Assembly: GCA_030770535.1 (NCBI GenBank)
Contig: JASVEC010000023.1
Location: forward strand, 248,001 to 312,000
Source: Batkoa obscura
Taxonomy: Eukaryota; Entomophthoromycota; Entomophthoromycetes; Entomophthorales; Batkoaceae
Direction of reading: 5' to 3'
DNA: 64,000 bases
Part shown: positions 32,910 to 45,579 of the stretch, one piece after another
How positions within the stretch are numbered: the stretch's first letter is position 1
Layout: each line of letters starts with the position of its first letter
Made by a program: the position numbers and the translations under genes
The notes under the pieces: generated by a model
What the model saw: only the letters and a program-made list of their open reading frames with translations
The model's database searches: none
What the model was told of the DNA's origin: nothing

Positions 32910-35900
32910 TTACTCAATATCATCATCCTCTTCTTCTTCACTACCATGAAAACTATCTTCCGCTGAATTTAATTCCTTTTTATCTTCTTCCTCTTCATCG
33001 TCACTCAACGTTACTACATATGATTTCTTAACTGCAGCAGCTCTTCTACTTGGTCTAGGTTGACTAACAATAGCTGCCGGTTTAATATCAATCGGACTTA
33101 AGTTAGCCTCATCATTATCATCGTCGTCACTTAACTCTATTTTCTTTGTTTTTTTAACATATTTTCTTTTGGGTTGAATTATTTCCTCCTCCTCCTCATC
33201 TTTTGTTGCTAATTTCTTAGTTTTTGTTGCTATTCTCTTACTCACTGGTGCTAGTGGACTTTCCTTAATTTCAGTTATTACTTCAACTGAATTAAATATT
33301 CTCTTTTCTTCATTTTTCTTTTTTCTTTCATTGGCTAACTTCATTCTTTCTCTTAATGGTAACATATAAAATTCAACATCCGAATTGGTATCCAAATCAG
33401 TCACTTGATTATCTTTCATCCTTTTATCTTCTTCATTACTTTCATCTTTTTTAGTAATAAAATTTAAAATAGAGGGGGAATCTTTATTACTTGGAGTGGT
33501 AGTGGTTGATTTTCTATTACTTATAGGGGTAGTGGGTATACCTTTTTTAATTGCAGTAGATATAATATTCTTATTGTCAACTTCTTTTTTAGTTAAAATT
33601 GAGTTATTTACTACTACTTTTTTGTCTTGAATTAAATTCTCTTGAATAATAATCTCTTTTTTGGCTAATTCTATATTCTTACTAGTGACTTCTTTCTTAA
33701 CTCTAGGACGAGTTATCTTTGTATTATTTTTTTTACCATTATTCTTGTTCCTATTATTCAATTCTAACAATTCATTTTCAATAGCTAATTCATCTTCTTT
33801 TAAAGCTTTATCCCATTCGATAATAAATTCTTCTAAATCTTCATTCCATAAATCTTTTTCGGATTTGTTACTTAATTCTTTTAATTGTTGTTCTAATTTA
33901 AGACGTTTGTTTTCCAAATTAGCAATTTCATCATAAGTTAATGTATCAATTGGTTTTTTTAATAAATAATTATATCCTGTTAAAATAGTATTATATTGAG
34001 TATCCATATCATTCACTGTTAAATATTCAATTTGATCCGATTCATTAATTATGGGATATTCTTTTTTTAATAATATAAAGACTAAATCCTTTCTTTTAAC
34101 ATTAAATACTTTAATCGAATTTGTATTAACTTCTTTAATAAATTTAATAATATAATCAAATTTATCATAATCTAAAGTATATTGTTTTAACAAATAAGCT
34201 TTTCTTTTTAAATAAAACTCAATACGTTTATGATAAAATTCGATTATAATTTCTTGACTTGAACTATATTGTTTAATTTGATTATTTCCATTAAAACAAG
34301 TCATATTACTAGTTGCAATAGTTTTACTTAATTTAAAGCTTTTTTCTAAACCTTCTAATTCCATTTTATCTAATTTTCCTTTTTCTAGTTCAACTTCAAA
34401 ATCAACTAAAGATTCTGCACTTTGAGTTTGATAATCAATTATTGTCTTATCAATTATCCATTCTTCTAATTGTAATTTATATTTATGAGTCCACAATGCT
34501 ATTGGTAATTCACTAATTTTAACTTTAGTTTCACTAATTCTTTTTATAATTCCATTACAAACATATTTTTTTACTTTTCTATTTCCTTCAATTAAATTAT
34601 TATTGTCATTATTAATTTCTTTAATTTCTCCATTAAATCCTCTATACCATGGTATCATTTCAATTAGTTGTTGATTATTCATTATTCTTCTTATATTAGT
34701 AATAATATCTTTTGGATTATACATTGGTATATTAGTTGACCAACCAGTGCCAATACCTTCAGCTCCATTAATTAATATTAACGGTAATATTGGCACATAG
34801 TATTCTGGCTCAACAATTGTGCCATCGTCATTTAAATAATTTAATAAATTCATGTCATCTTTATGAAATAACTTAAACACAATCGGATTTAAATGTGTAT
34901 TAATATATCTTGCTTGTCCTGCATCATTACCCCCCAAACTTCTTGATCCAAAGATTCCTATTGGTTCTAATAAATTTAAATTATTACTACCTACAAATTT
35001 TTGTGCCATATTAACAATTGCTAAATTTAAACTAGCTTCTCCATGATGATATCCTGTCTTTTCTGATATATAACCAGATAATTGTGCTACTCTTATTTCT
35101 TCTTTTAGATTTCTTTTTAAGCATCCATATAATATTTTTCTTTGTCCTGTTTTTAACCCATCCATAACTGAAGGTATTGATCTTATATTATCTGCAATTG
35201 AAAAATGAATTAGTTCTTTATTAATAAAATCCGAATAGCTAATGTATTTTTCTGTTTGATCTAAATATACCCCTGGTATATAATTTTCTAACCATCTTTT
35301 TCTTTCTTCTGCTTTCTTTCGATTAAATGCTAAATCAATAAATGCCCTATCTTCACTATTAATTACATTAAATAATTTTTTATGAGTTTCTAAATTATTA
35401 AAATATTCCTTAGCATCTTTAGAAGTAGATGTAGCTAATCCCTATTAATTAATTAATAAGTTATATTATAATATATTAATAAAATAAATAAATGATTTAA
35501 CTTACTTTGAAATATTTATATTTATGTTTTTTATTTTCTGGTTGGTCTTTCCATTCTTTATATTCAATTAATGTATAAAATGGATATATATTTTTTCCTT
35601 TATATGCTTTGACAATAGGTGTAATAAATTCTTGTAAAAAATTAGGTATTCCTAATAAACTAGGATAAAAATGATCTAAATAGTTAATTAATAACCCTTT
35701 AATATGAGAGCCATCATGATCCTAGATTAATAGATTAAATTATTAAATTATTATATTATTGTACATTACCTGATCTGTCATAATCATAATATGACCATAT
35801 CTTAATTCATTAGCATCCTCATATTTCTTTTTTGAATTCAATCCGAGAATTGTACAAATTTCCTTCAACTCTTTGTTTTTTGTTACCTGAGTACTTGATG

Positions 35901-37801
35901 CATCTCTAACATTTAAGATTTTACCTCTTAAAGGATAAACTCCAAAGTAATCTCTTCCAACTACAGTAAGTCCAGACATAGCTAAAGTTTTAGCTGAATC
36001 CCCTTCTGTTAATATTAAAGTACAATGTTTAGCATTTCTAGTACCAGCAAAATTAGCATCATCTAATTTATCAATTCCAGTGACTTTGACTCTTTTTTTA
36101 CTATCCATAGTATTCGCCAATTTTTTATGTGCTTTAACTTCCGCTTCGTCTTTCATTATATCCACAATACCCGAATCTTTAATTTTTTTTTCAAATTTTT
36201 CTGATAATTTATATTCACTACCAAAAAGGGAAGGTTTTAATTTTAATGTTTCTTTAGTTTGTGAATCAAACGCCGGATTTTCAATTAAACAATTAACAAA
36301 TACACATATATTATTTCGAATATGTGCTGCTTTTAACATTGACATGACATCCTTTTTCTTTTTTAATAATCCTTCTATTTTTTCTACTATTTTATCCGTG
36401 ACTACTTTAACATGTGTACCACCTTTGGATGTACAAATAGAATTAACAAATGAAATCTGTTGAAACGTACCTTTATCATGAGGAACAAATCCAACTTCCC
36501 AACGTGAAGTTTCATCATCAAATGCAAACTTTTTGAACGCTTTTGATAATTTATTATCTTTTTCATTTTCTTCTTCTTCTTTTGAACTATCATCTTCTTC
36601 TTTTACATCATTACCTTCTTCTTTTACATCATTATTATTTGAACTTCCTTTTATAAAGGATTTAATATACATCTTACAATAATCACTAAATCCCTTAGAT
36701 GCTATTTTTTTATTATTCAAATAAACGTTAACTCCTTTTAAAGTACCACTCATATCAATCACACGTTTTTTCAATAAAGCTACTGTATCCAAATCTAATT
36801 CATTCATATGAAATAATTTTAAATCTGGTTGAAATGTAATTTTAGTATAAGACTCCCCTTTTGGGTATTTAGTAATTTTTGGCTTTCCAATAACTGACAT
36901 ATTCTTTTTAAATGTTTGAACATATTTTTGATTAGATATTGAATCCCCGGTTTCTATAGTGAATTCTGTACTAAATATGTTACATAATTTAGCTCCATAA
37001 CCGTTTCTACCACCAACCACTTTCTTTTCTTTATCATCATAATTGGATGAGGTTAATAAATGTCCAAAGATAAGTTCGGGTATATATACTTTTTCTTCTT
37101 TATGCATTTCAACTGGGATACCTTTACCATTATTAAATATAGAAATAATATTTGCTTCCGGTTCAATAGCAACTTTAAGTTTATTCATATCAGGACTTCT
37201 AATCTATAAAAATCAAAATCATTATCCATGATAATCTCTTAAAAAACAAATTACTTTATTATCCGCTGCATTGACCAATATTTCATCAAAAATTTTATAA
37301 AGACCAGGTACATATTTAATTTCTTTTTCAACTAATTCCCCTTTTTCTTCATTATAAATCCATAGTTCTTCTACTTGATGTTCAACTGAACCAATATAAG
37401 TATCTGGTCTTAATAAAATATGCTCTAATTGTGTCTTTTTTTGATAAATTTGTTCAAGTGTTTTAGGTTGATTGTTACTGCTCAAAGTAGGCTTCGATTC
37501 ATTTGAATCTTCATCCTCTTTGTTGAAACTTGATTTGTCATTTATTGCATCTAAAAAAGATTTGGTATTTTTCTATCATAATTAAAAATCAATTTTTTGG
37601 ATTTAATACCAATTTGAAATCCGAGTATCTTACCTTCAATTTAATTTTTTTAACTACTTTTTCCTAAGTAATAAGTTAGTTTTAAACTTTAATAGGAGTT
37701 GATTAAATACAATTTCAACTTACTTTTTGAGCTGGCTTCTTGACCACAATGTCTTGATCTGAACCACTTTCCACTGCTTGAAATGATTGATCGGAATCCA
37801 T
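32910..37801 (-). CDS. TOP2: DNA topoisomerase II, 6 exons, about 1,535 aa
   Basis: This is a type IIA topoisomerase, which passes one duplex through a transient break in another using ATP, in the nucleus. My exons, in transcript order, are 37801-37724, 37663-37634, 37572-37255, 37203-35770, 35721-35506 and 35441-32910; all introns are GT-AG and the frames join. The ATPase part shows EILVNAADNK, NNGKGIPVEMHKEEKVYIPE and GGRNGYGAKLCNIFS. The TOPRIM part shows LILTEGDSAK, PLRGKILNVRD and MIMTDQDHDGSHIKG across an exon junction. The breakage-reunion part has the active-site Tyr in ARYINTHLNP. The C-terminal tail (about 300 residues) is charged and variable, ending with acidic clusters (SDDEEEEDKKE, GSEEEEDDDIE). 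The N-terminus MDSDQSFQAVESGSDQDI is spread over a 78-bp and a 30-bp exon, so it is the least certain part. Confidence 0.95.
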
Positions 37802-38260
37802 TGTATATAGAAATATTAGTTTAAAAAACTTATCTTTTTGAAATTGGAGCTTGAGGTTAACTTGCTTTAATTCGTTAAATAATTTTTTTTCATTGTGATT
37901 GGTAGGTTTATTTCAATACTAAATTGATTGTACTGATGTTTTTATCAGTCATTATATTAATTGTCATTGTTAAATAATATTGATGTTGTTGTATGAATAT
38001 TGATATCGCTAAAGGTTTCTGTAATAAAATCAAATCAAATTAAAAGCTAAAAAATTCATTATCAATTCAGTTATATTTAATATTAGTTTTCTTATTTTAA
38101 TAAAATTTTAGAAGTCTAATTTTAACAAAAACGTAATAATTTGAATATCTATATGTTAAGGTCCAAACTTTTATAGTTTATTTTTATTATTGGAATTCTT
38201 GATATGACGTATTGAGGTTGTTATAAAACAAAGGTGATAGAATTAAGAGCTATCGTGTCA
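37802..38260. other. Intergenic upstream of TOP2
   Basis: AT-rich; presumably contains the TOP2 promoter. No specific element is recognised. Confidence 0.55.
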
Positions 38261-38683
38261 TCAAACGAGGATCTTATCATTAATCTTTTCCGCTTTTTTA
38301 GTAATACTATCATAAATATCCTTTGTCATAGTGGTATTGTGACTAGCTAGACCGCTTTCTGTATATTTTATTTCATCATTATTAGGCAAAAAGGCATAAA
38401 TAAATACTGAAGTCATAGCATCATTGCCTTCATTTACTATGTTCCCTCTTTTTACCTTTAGCATCCAACCATTTCCATTGCAATTTGCATCAACAGATAT
38501 AGCAACACTATCATTAGACCCTTTCAAATCCTAAGAAGTCATTTTGTCATTAAATCAATCAGGTATGTTGGTACATCCTGCTGGATAAGCACACTATTCT
38601 GCCCCTCTTTGATCCGCATGGTCATAAAAGCAAATAGATTGTACAGTAACAATAAGAATAACTAAAAAATAAAAATTAAACAT
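38261..38683 (-). pseudogene. Secreted beta/gamma-crystallin-like protein, copy with three stops at Trp positions
   Basis: This reading is 141 codons, exactly the length of the intact relative at 40609-41031, without any frameshift. It begins with the same signal peptide (MFNFYFLVILIVTVQSICFY). Three in-frame stops fall at codons 30 (TAG), 43 (TGA) and 51 (TAG). In the intact relative these codons are all tryptophan (SWC, DWF, SWD). The C-terminal half remains readable, with CNGNGWML, AMTSVFIYAFLP and a Thr/Lys-rich tail. Its start and 5' flank are nearly identical to those of the copy at 43410-43832. It is either a recent pseudogene hit by G-to-A changes or, much less likely, a gene needing stop readthrough. 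Confidence 0.8.
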
Positions 38684-38857
38684 TATATTTTTTTATTTTT
38701 ATGTCCACGGAAAAGCGGTGTATGTACTTTTTTATTGAATAAAGTTTTTAAAGAATAATGACAAGTCAACAAAAAGAAGTAAATATACAATGAAAGCTGG
38801 GAGGTTTGACTAAATAGTATTGAACCATAATATCTAATCTCGTGGACTTTAAATACA
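38664..38857 (-). repeat. Duplicated signal-peptide start and 5' flank (partner about 43813-44006)
   Basis: From the start of the signal peptide through about 175 bp upstream, this matches the region above the gene at 43410-43832. The 13 flank differences I counted are all transitions (C/T or G/A), with no insertion or deletion; 7 of them are CA/TG against TA. This is the promoter-containing part of a segmental duplication about 5.1 kb apart. Confidence 0.8.
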
Positions 38858-38865
38858 TCATTCAT

Positions 38866-40608
38866 ACTTGTTATTATGATTTGGAATTTTCTAGTTACTT
38901 TAAAGATAATGGAATGGTGCTTTTAATCTATCTAATAATTGATTTTACTAATTCTTTTTTGTTTGACATTAATACTAATGTAAAGGTCTTCGTATCTAGA
39001 TAGTGAAGTTCTAGGTTTTATATGATACAATATTAGTTGGGCTAATGACCAGAAAATTTATAAGAATATCATCGCATATAACATATTTGGAAAAGTATTA
39101 CAGGTTTTATAAAAATTCTAAGCATTGCTTTTTTTAGAATCTAAGTATACTTTACTAAAAGGAGCGCGTTCTTCGAAAATTATCAGTGTTAAAAAATGGC
39201 TTTTGATTTATCAATCTTATTTAAAATATTTTATGTAGTGTTATAAAGTTTTATAGCTAAGCTAAAAATTTGTATAGCTTAGTTTGATTCATGTTCAAGT
39301 TATTATTTACTAATCATCTTTTACATTTTATTTTACAATTTAAGATATATGGGGATGTATTTTTATGTTTAAGAATTTTGCCAACAATTTTTCCACTCAA
39401 ATAGTGCTTAAAAGATGGAAAAAGTAATGAAGCCAAAAAAAATATCACCATATGATAAGTTCAATTTCTTTATCGGTAGGATTGAAAATTTGACTTTGTA
39501 ATAGAAGGTATAGTATAACTTCATTATTAGTGCTACCAGGATCAATTGTTTGCTATAAAAAGGTTTTAATAACAAATATGAGAAAAAATTAGTCATTACA
39601 AACCACATGTACAATCACTTAGATGGAGTGATTTTGATTAAAAAGTTTACTTACACTTCATTTGATACTGTTTATAATTTATAAGTAAATGATTACAACA
39701 ATCTAATAATAAATACTGAATAGAAAGTTGCGATTTTGCTATCTAAATGTACATTTTATACTTTATCAAATATAATAGTAATAAATATGATAAAAAAATG
39801 TTTCTTATTAATAGCCTACTTAAACCTAGCTCAATATTTTAAAAGGTTTCACAGGTAACCAAAGTGCATGAATAAAGAGAGAGGCTCATAGCCATGGTAT
39901 AATAGCAGGAAGATCAATAGCCAAAGAGGGCTGCAAAAAGGCGTTGTTTAGTGAAAAAAAACATAATTAATTTCAATAATATTATTATTTATCAGTATCA
40001 TTGAGCTATAAATTAACTCGCTGTGAAGAGAATTAAACTGTACTTGCTTATACAGAACGATTAAAGTAGGAAGAAATAAGGAAAGTAGTAAAAAAATATT
40101 GATTTATCCATTAAAAAAGTAAGTAGAAAAATAGTATTAAGAACTGATTATCTACCTAATATTTGTGTCGAGCACAAAAGATTATACAATAGCAAACATT
40201 CTATAATTATAATTGTATATAATTGAAAATTATATTGATTTATCTAGTCGTTACATGTGAGATTTATATTATTTTGTTTTCATCTTTGTTATCAGATTAA
40301 TTTTATAAAAAACAGTTGATTTTAATGGCATTATTAGTGAAACTAAATCCATTTGTTATTACTAAACCTGTTATTGTTTTGATAACACAAAGTTAAAATA
40401 GTTTTCAGCACAACATTTATTGAAAGTATGTAATCCTACCTATTATTTACCTTAAAGTTTAAAACTACGTCAATATCTAAAATATAAGTAGTAAGCTTGA
40501 CATAAATTGTATTAATGAATAAAAAAGTCTAATTTTATTATCTGAATCTTCAACAGGTTATATTCAAAATTATGATGTCAAATTGTAAAAGAAAAAGCTT
40601 TTCAATCC
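38866..40608. other. Intergenic with one MITE
   Basis: No gene is supported. The MITE at 39347-39453 is the only identified feature. Confidence 0.55.
39347..39453 (+). mobile_element. Foldback MITE, copy 10
   Basis: Well-preserved copy: begins ATATGGGGATGTATTTTTATG, has the core TTTTTCCACTCAAATAGTGC followed by TTAAAAGATGGAAAAAG, and ends TATCACCATAT. Confidence 0.9.
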
Positions 40609-41031
40609 TCAAAGGGGAATCTTGCTTTTAGTTTTATCCGATATTACAGTAATATTAGCAGATATGTCTTTTGTGATAGTGACATTGTCATTAGCCAAGT
40701 CGCTTTCTATATTACTGATTTCATTTTTTTTAGGTGAAGCTCGAATAATTCCTACTGAAGTCATAATATCATTATACCAACCAGGTACATTTCCTACACG
40801 TGAGTCTAAATAATACATAGTTCCTTTACAATCTGCATCAGCGAATACGTAATGTTCTGATATAAATCCATTAAAATCCCATGAAGTCATTCTGTCATTA
40901 AACCAATCTGGTACATTTTGACATCCTTTAAGGGTCGTACACCAACTTCTTCCGCTTTGATTCGCATCCTCATAAAAGCAAATAGATTGTACAATAGCAA
41001 TAAGCACACTTAAAAAATAGAAATAAAGCAT
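40609..41031 (-). CDS. Secreted beta/gamma-crystallin-like (inhibitor I36-like) protein, intact, 140 aa
   Basis: Single-exon secreted protein with a signal peptide at residues 1-17 (MLYFYFLSVLIAIVQS). Two consecutive crystallin-type half-motifs follow: CFYEDANQSGRSWC with VPDWFNDRMTSWDF, then ADADCKGTMYYLDSRVGN with VPGWYNDIMTSVGIIRA. Cys pairs and the repeated (D/G)W(F/Y)ND-(R/I)-MTS motif are typical of small secreted beta/gamma-crystallin or peptidase-inhibitor-I36 folds. The C-terminal 30 residues are polar and Thr/Ser-rich. Role unknown: extracellular calcium-binding, inhibitor or stress roles are known in the superfamily. It is the only stop-free member of the five copies seen in this window. 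Confidence 0.85.
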   Translation of the reverse strand: MLYFYFLSVLIAIVQSICFYEDANQSGRSWCTTLKGCQNVPDWFNDRMTSWDFNGFISEHYVFADADCKGTMYYLDSRVGNVPGWYNDIMTSVGIIRASPKKNEISNIESDLANDNVTITKDISANITVISDKTKSKIPL

Positions 41032-42168
41032 TGAATTTTTTTATTTTGACTTCACAAAAATTATATCTATTTATACCTTTTTATCGAATATGGTTTTAAA
41101 GAATAATAAGCCACAAAAAGAAAACAGGAATTTTGAATATCTTTATGTTTATTTAAATAACAATATACTTTTAGAGATACACTATAACAAACAAGATCAT
41201 TGAAATCTTCTAATCTAATTTAGAGTATTCTATATCTGAGCAATTTATAATTAATAAACTATATATTTCGAAATAAACAATGAAAAGAAGTAAGGAATCA
41301 GTGTATAAAATTCCGTGGATTTTAAATATCTAACTTATCCTTATTATTATGGTTTTCAATTTTATCAGCTGTTTAAAAATAGTAAAAATTAAATTCACCC
41401 ATAATTTTAAAGCAATGAACAAAAAGATTTGTTAAGCTTTTAATGTAAAATGAGTCTCAATAAACTTTTTAATTGGGACCAAAAATAAGGATATTATATC
41501 CTGGTAGTTTAGTCGTAGCTTTATATGGAAAACATTAGTTAAATGAATAATTAGAAGATCCGCAATGGTATTGTTGAGCATAAAATGTTTGGAGAAGTAT
41601 TACCAGTTTTTGAAAAACTCTGAAAATGAATATTTTACAATTTAGTACAGCTTACTAAAAATAAAATGTGTTCTTGTTTAAAGTTTACCATTTTTAAAAA
41701 ATGTGGTTTTAATATTGCCACTTTTATTGTAATATTTTAATGTAGCATATCGAATAATTTCACATTAAAGATGTATTTTTATAGATATAAGTTTGGTTTG
41801 TAATAAAGTATCGACATATAATTCAGGTACTACATTAGCTTTGTAAATTCTGTCAATAATAGAGCAAAAATTTCCTCATTGAGTAAAAAGTATATGGGGA
41901 TGATTTTTTTGATTTCATTACTTTTTCCACCTTTTAAGCGCTATTTAAGCGGAAAATTTGATAGTAAAATTCTTAAACACAAAAATACATCCCCATATGA
42001 TGTTTTTGTTATTATTGTTGTTAGGAACAGTTATCTACTGCACGATAATTATCAGCACAAGCCTCGTAGACAATGACTTGGTCAAAAATCTTGATAGAGT
42101 ACTCTATATGTCCTTTGTTTCATATAAGTTTTGAAAATTGTGTATCATTTATATTTTCAATACTGACA
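41032..42168. other. Intergenic with one MITE
   Basis: Holds the promoter side of the crystallin-like gene and the MITE at 41892-41998. A 65-codon frame at 41879-42076 only reads through the MITE. Confidence 0.55.
41892..41998 (-). mobile_element. Foldback MITE, copy 11 (inverted)
   Basis: Well preserved: ATATGGGGATGATTTTTTTG at one end and TACATCCCCATAT at the other, with core TTTTTCCACCTTTTAAGCGC followed by TATTTAAGCGGAAAATT. Confidence 0.9.
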
Positions 42169-42447
42169 CTAGATAAATATCCAAGTTAACAAATATATTC
42201 TTTGAAGTTTTTTCAATGGATAGGTCAATAATTCATTATCTATCTTTTTTGAATTATCTGCTTTAATCAGACAATATAACATAAGCGTAGCTGTATCATC
42301 TTCATAACTGTTTAAATTAACCTTAATGATGTTGATAGATAATGCAATCGACGGAATTGTTTTAATATTCGTTTCATTAAATATCATATTTTTGCAGATA
42401 TTAGTAAGAGCTAAACTGGTTGCTATATTACTATAGATATGCATCAC
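42169..42447 (-). CDS. Possible small protein, 92 aa (weak)
   Basis: Reading frame beginning MMHIYSNIATSLALTNICKN with a helical, mixed composition and no stop for 92 codons. I recognise no domain. A loose resemblance in hydrophobic spacing to the A/B family at 20.8-26.5 kb (for example IPSIALSINIIKV against MPAYKLALYSVILV) is not enough to call homology. It may be chance or the last exon of a broken gene. Confidence 0.25.
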   Translation of the reverse strand: MMHIYSNIATSLALTNICKNMIFNETNIKTIPSIALSINIIKVNLNSYEDDTATLMLYCLIKADNSKKIDNELLTYPLKKLQRIYLLTWIFI

Positions 42448-43409
42448 TTATTTATCGATTTGTTTAGCTATTATATATAACTTTTTGAGGTGCTTAACTG
42501 GGTTTAAATTGTTTTTTAAACTGCAATATATTTGGTTTAGCTGCTACCTTTCATCCGATAAATCATAAAATAAACTTTTTTGAAAGGCACTTGTCGAAAT
42601 GGAACGTTAGCTAAAACTGAATATTAAATGCCGAATACAGTGAACTCTAAGGGTTTTAAAACTCAGAAAAACTTTCCTCGAAACATAGAAAGGACCTTAA
42701 AATTTTAACATAATTGGTAAGATTAGATGACCGAAATACAATCCATCTCTATTCCAATTCCTTGAGGGCTTCTCATAAAATAGTGGGAGTGATATGTTGT
42801 AAATAGTAGCTGAGTTGACAATGGGTCAAGTTAAAGGTAAAAATTTCTGTGCAAGGTCTATAAATTTACAGAAATGATAGGGGATCTTATAAAGTTTAAT
42901 CATGTTTACTTCTAAAACCAAATAACTACTTAATGACTATATTAGGGAAAAAATTGTAATATTTTAATAAAAACTGTGTGAAGTCAGATGGAAGTAGAAT
43001 GCTCAATTAAAATTGATTCATCTAGTCGTCTTATATGTGTTTTTTATTATTTATATCATTAATATCCCAGTTATTATAGCCACTATACAATAAACAATAG
43101 ATTACAATAGCCCTAGTAGTGAAATTATACTTCAATTCCTATTACAAAATCCAATGTTCAATTCCATAGTAAAAAATGCAAAAAACCGAGAAAAACATTA
43201 AATCAGGTTGTATTGAATATATCAAATTATGCTAGTTCATTTCTTAAGATTGTAATTGTACTAATCCCCAAGTTATGAAATAGTCTTTTTGGAATAAATT
43301 GAATTAAATTAAATTAAATCATACGAAACTTCTTTATTACTAAACCCGTCAGTATATCATATTGAGGTAGCTGTAAAATAAGAGTGATAAAATTAAGGTC
43401 GTTAGATCA
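42448..43409. other. Intergenic, no feature seen
   Basis: AT-rich DNA with no gene, tRNA or MITE. A short ATTAA-type simple repeat occurs near 43298-43320. Confidence 0.5.
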
Positions 43410-43832
43410 TCAAAGGTCAGTCTTATCATCAGTTGTTTCAACTCTTGTAATAACACTGTTAGTAGGATCTTTTATCGTAGGAATATCTTGATTAATGAAA
43501 TCATTTTCCATACACTTTACTTCATTACAAAAGGAAGGAACACTAGATAAATACATCGAGGTCATAATATGTTTGAACCAATCATCTACATTTCTTTTAA
43601 CTCCAGATGGTTTATAGCTATTTCCCTTGCAACCTACACCTGAATATGCATTAGTTTTGAACCAACTCTTTGCATCATCCCATGAAGTCGTTTTATCACT
43701 AAACTAGTCACCCCCATTGGAATAATATTGTCCTGGAAGGTACCAGCTTTCACTGCCTTGATCCGCGTGGTCATAAAAGCAAATAGATTGTACAGTAACA
43801 ATAAGAATAACTAAAAAATAAAAATTAAACAT
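43410..43832 (-). pseudogene. Secreted beta/gamma-crystallin-like protein, copy with one stop at a Trp position
   Basis: Again exactly 141 codons with no frameshift. The signal peptide is the same as in the 38.5-kb copy (MFNFYFLVILIVTVQS). The only in-frame stop is a TAG at codon 43, in the context G-D-stop-F-S-D, where the intact relative has P-D-W-F-N-D and the 38.5-kb copy has TGA. Other Trp codons survive (ESWY, TSWDD, KSWFK, DDWFK). The body has diverged from the intact gene more than its signal peptide has from the 38.5-kb copy. A single nonsense transition could be very recent or polymorphic. Confidence 0.8.
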
Positions 43833-44006
43833 TATATTTTTTTATTTTTATGTCCACGGAAAAGCGGTGTATATACTTTTTTATTGAATAAAGTTTTTGA
43901 AGAATAATGACAAGTTAACAAAAAGAAGTAAATATACAATGAAAGCTGGGAGGTTCGATTAAATAGCATTGAACTATAACATTTAACTTTGTGGACTTTG
44001 AATACA
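43813..44006 (-). repeat. Duplicated signal-peptide start and 5' flank (partner about 38664-38857)
   Basis: Partner of the upstream duplication described at 38664-38857. Beyond about 44010 the similarity fades, with transversions appearing. Confidence 0.78.
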
Positions 44007-44342
44007 TTATCTATTATTGTTAACACAAATATGATCTTATTACCTATTTAAAAGTTATTCAAGACTAGTTTATCAATCAAATACTATGAGATTCTATTAA
44101 CGTAAAATATTAATATTATGACTTCCTTCATCTGTCAGTAAGCTAAGGTTTCTATACAAATGTGGTGCAATCAATGATTTCATATAATTCAGTATTAAGT
44201 AGATGAATTGTAAGAAGATCTACAAGAATATTCCTATGTATTATTTGCTTGAAAAAGTATTAAAAGATTCTTGAAATAGTTGAATTTACCTTTTTTAGAA
44301 TTTTGTATAATTTACTAAAACAAAAGTGTTCTAATTGGAAAT

Positions 44343-44435
44343 TAAGGGATATCTTTTTAATTTCACTAATTTGTCTGTTTAAGTACTATTCAGTGGAAAA
44401 ATTACAGAAAATCATACACAAAAAAAAATCTACAC
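44343..44435 (-). mobile_element. Foldback MITE, copy 12 (decayed)
   Basis: Retains GGGATATCTTTTTAATTTCA, TAAGTACTATTCAGTGGAAA and a degraded end ATACACAAAAAAAAATC. A 75-codon frame over it is not a gene. Confidence 0.6.
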
Positions 44436-45363
44436 TTAGATTGACCTTGTTTGTGGATACCAAAAAAGTTTCAATGATTAGATTGTCATTTCGCTATGAA
44501 TATGTATTACTAGTTTATTGTTATATTTAATAATATCTATAGCTCTTTCAAACATCGGTATAAGTGTAAAAGTTTTCAATTTTGACCGTATACTTTAATG
44601 ACATTTGCTGTTGTTCCATCTAGCAAAATACTGGTTAAGCTTTGGATGACGAATATTAAATTTAGAGTTTTTATTTCAGTATTTTATTAGTTGAAAACTT
44701 TTAATATAAATTCATTAATTTTTATTTACAAACGAGGAAAAGCTTATTATTAAATTATTTTTATCATATGTTTAACATGTGTAATATATAAATATAATTA
44801 TTTGACTTTATTTTAATTTTAATTAAAATAAAATATAAGTTTTCATAACTAAACTTCGAAATGGGATTTTTGAAAATTTTAATACGATAGGAGGGAACAC
44901 GTAGTACAAATATTGTAACTCATTTACATCAATTTTAACAGCTACTTATAATAACCCAGAAGTTCATGGAATTTTATAACAACAAAAAGAAAAGAAATAT
45001 TATCAAAGTTTACTATTAATGATAATAAACTTAATCAAGAAATATATAAAGTTAGTGCTTTAAGAGAAACAGGAACTAAAAACTAATAAGTAGCATTATT
45101 GTCAACTATAGCTTCAGTATACTCTTTTAATGAATGTAAAAGCCTTGGATTTAATATAAGTAAAAATCAATATGATTATTCAAAACAAGTAATGGCTATA
45201 AGACATTAATAATATAACTTATTGTTATAAGTATAAAAATTAAATAACCAATTGTTATTTAAAGTTGGTATAAAACATTCACCAAATAGTTCAAATATTT
45301 TATCAAGACATAATTAAAAAACAGTGATGGTAAATATCTATCAGATAATATATATCAAATAAA

Positions 45364-45579
45364 ATGATAAGAAGTAAACGTTTTAATGATTTGAAAGATA
45401 AGGCAGTAGCTAGATCAACATTTTTTAAACATATACGAAGTGATTTCAAAGACTCAGCAAGAAAAACAGCTTTATGTAATATACGTGCCCAATATACAAG
45501 TAGAAAAAAGTTGTATAAATTACATAAATTTTGTGTTGATACTCAAAAAAAATATTTAATGAAATTATTAAAAAATTAA
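45364..45579 (+). pseudogene. Transposon-associated frame, 71 codons
   Basis: Inside the decayed transposon. It is basic (MIRSKRFNDLKDKAVARS..., KTALCNIRAQYTSRKKLYKL) and may be an N-terminal DNA-binding part of the transposase or simply an out-of-frame remnant. Confidence 0.35.

Noticed and set aside
38683-38865. Pair of similar 60- and 64-codon minus-strand frames (also 43832-44026) as a small gene family
   Set aside because: They are read-through of the duplicated 5' flank of the crystallin-like genes; they start upstream and end at the real start codons.
42169-42447. Fifth member of the A/B family
   Set aside because: Only hydrophobic spacing is similar; none of the invariant blocks (QNSNIPSYKL, KVNLLF) is present.
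38261-43832. Use of UAG/UGA as tryptophan codons in this organism
   Set aside because: CCT5, TOP2, the reductases and the other intact genes use TGG for Trp and end at ordinary stops, and both TAG and TGA are affected; transition mutation explains it more simply. Kept only as something to exclude.
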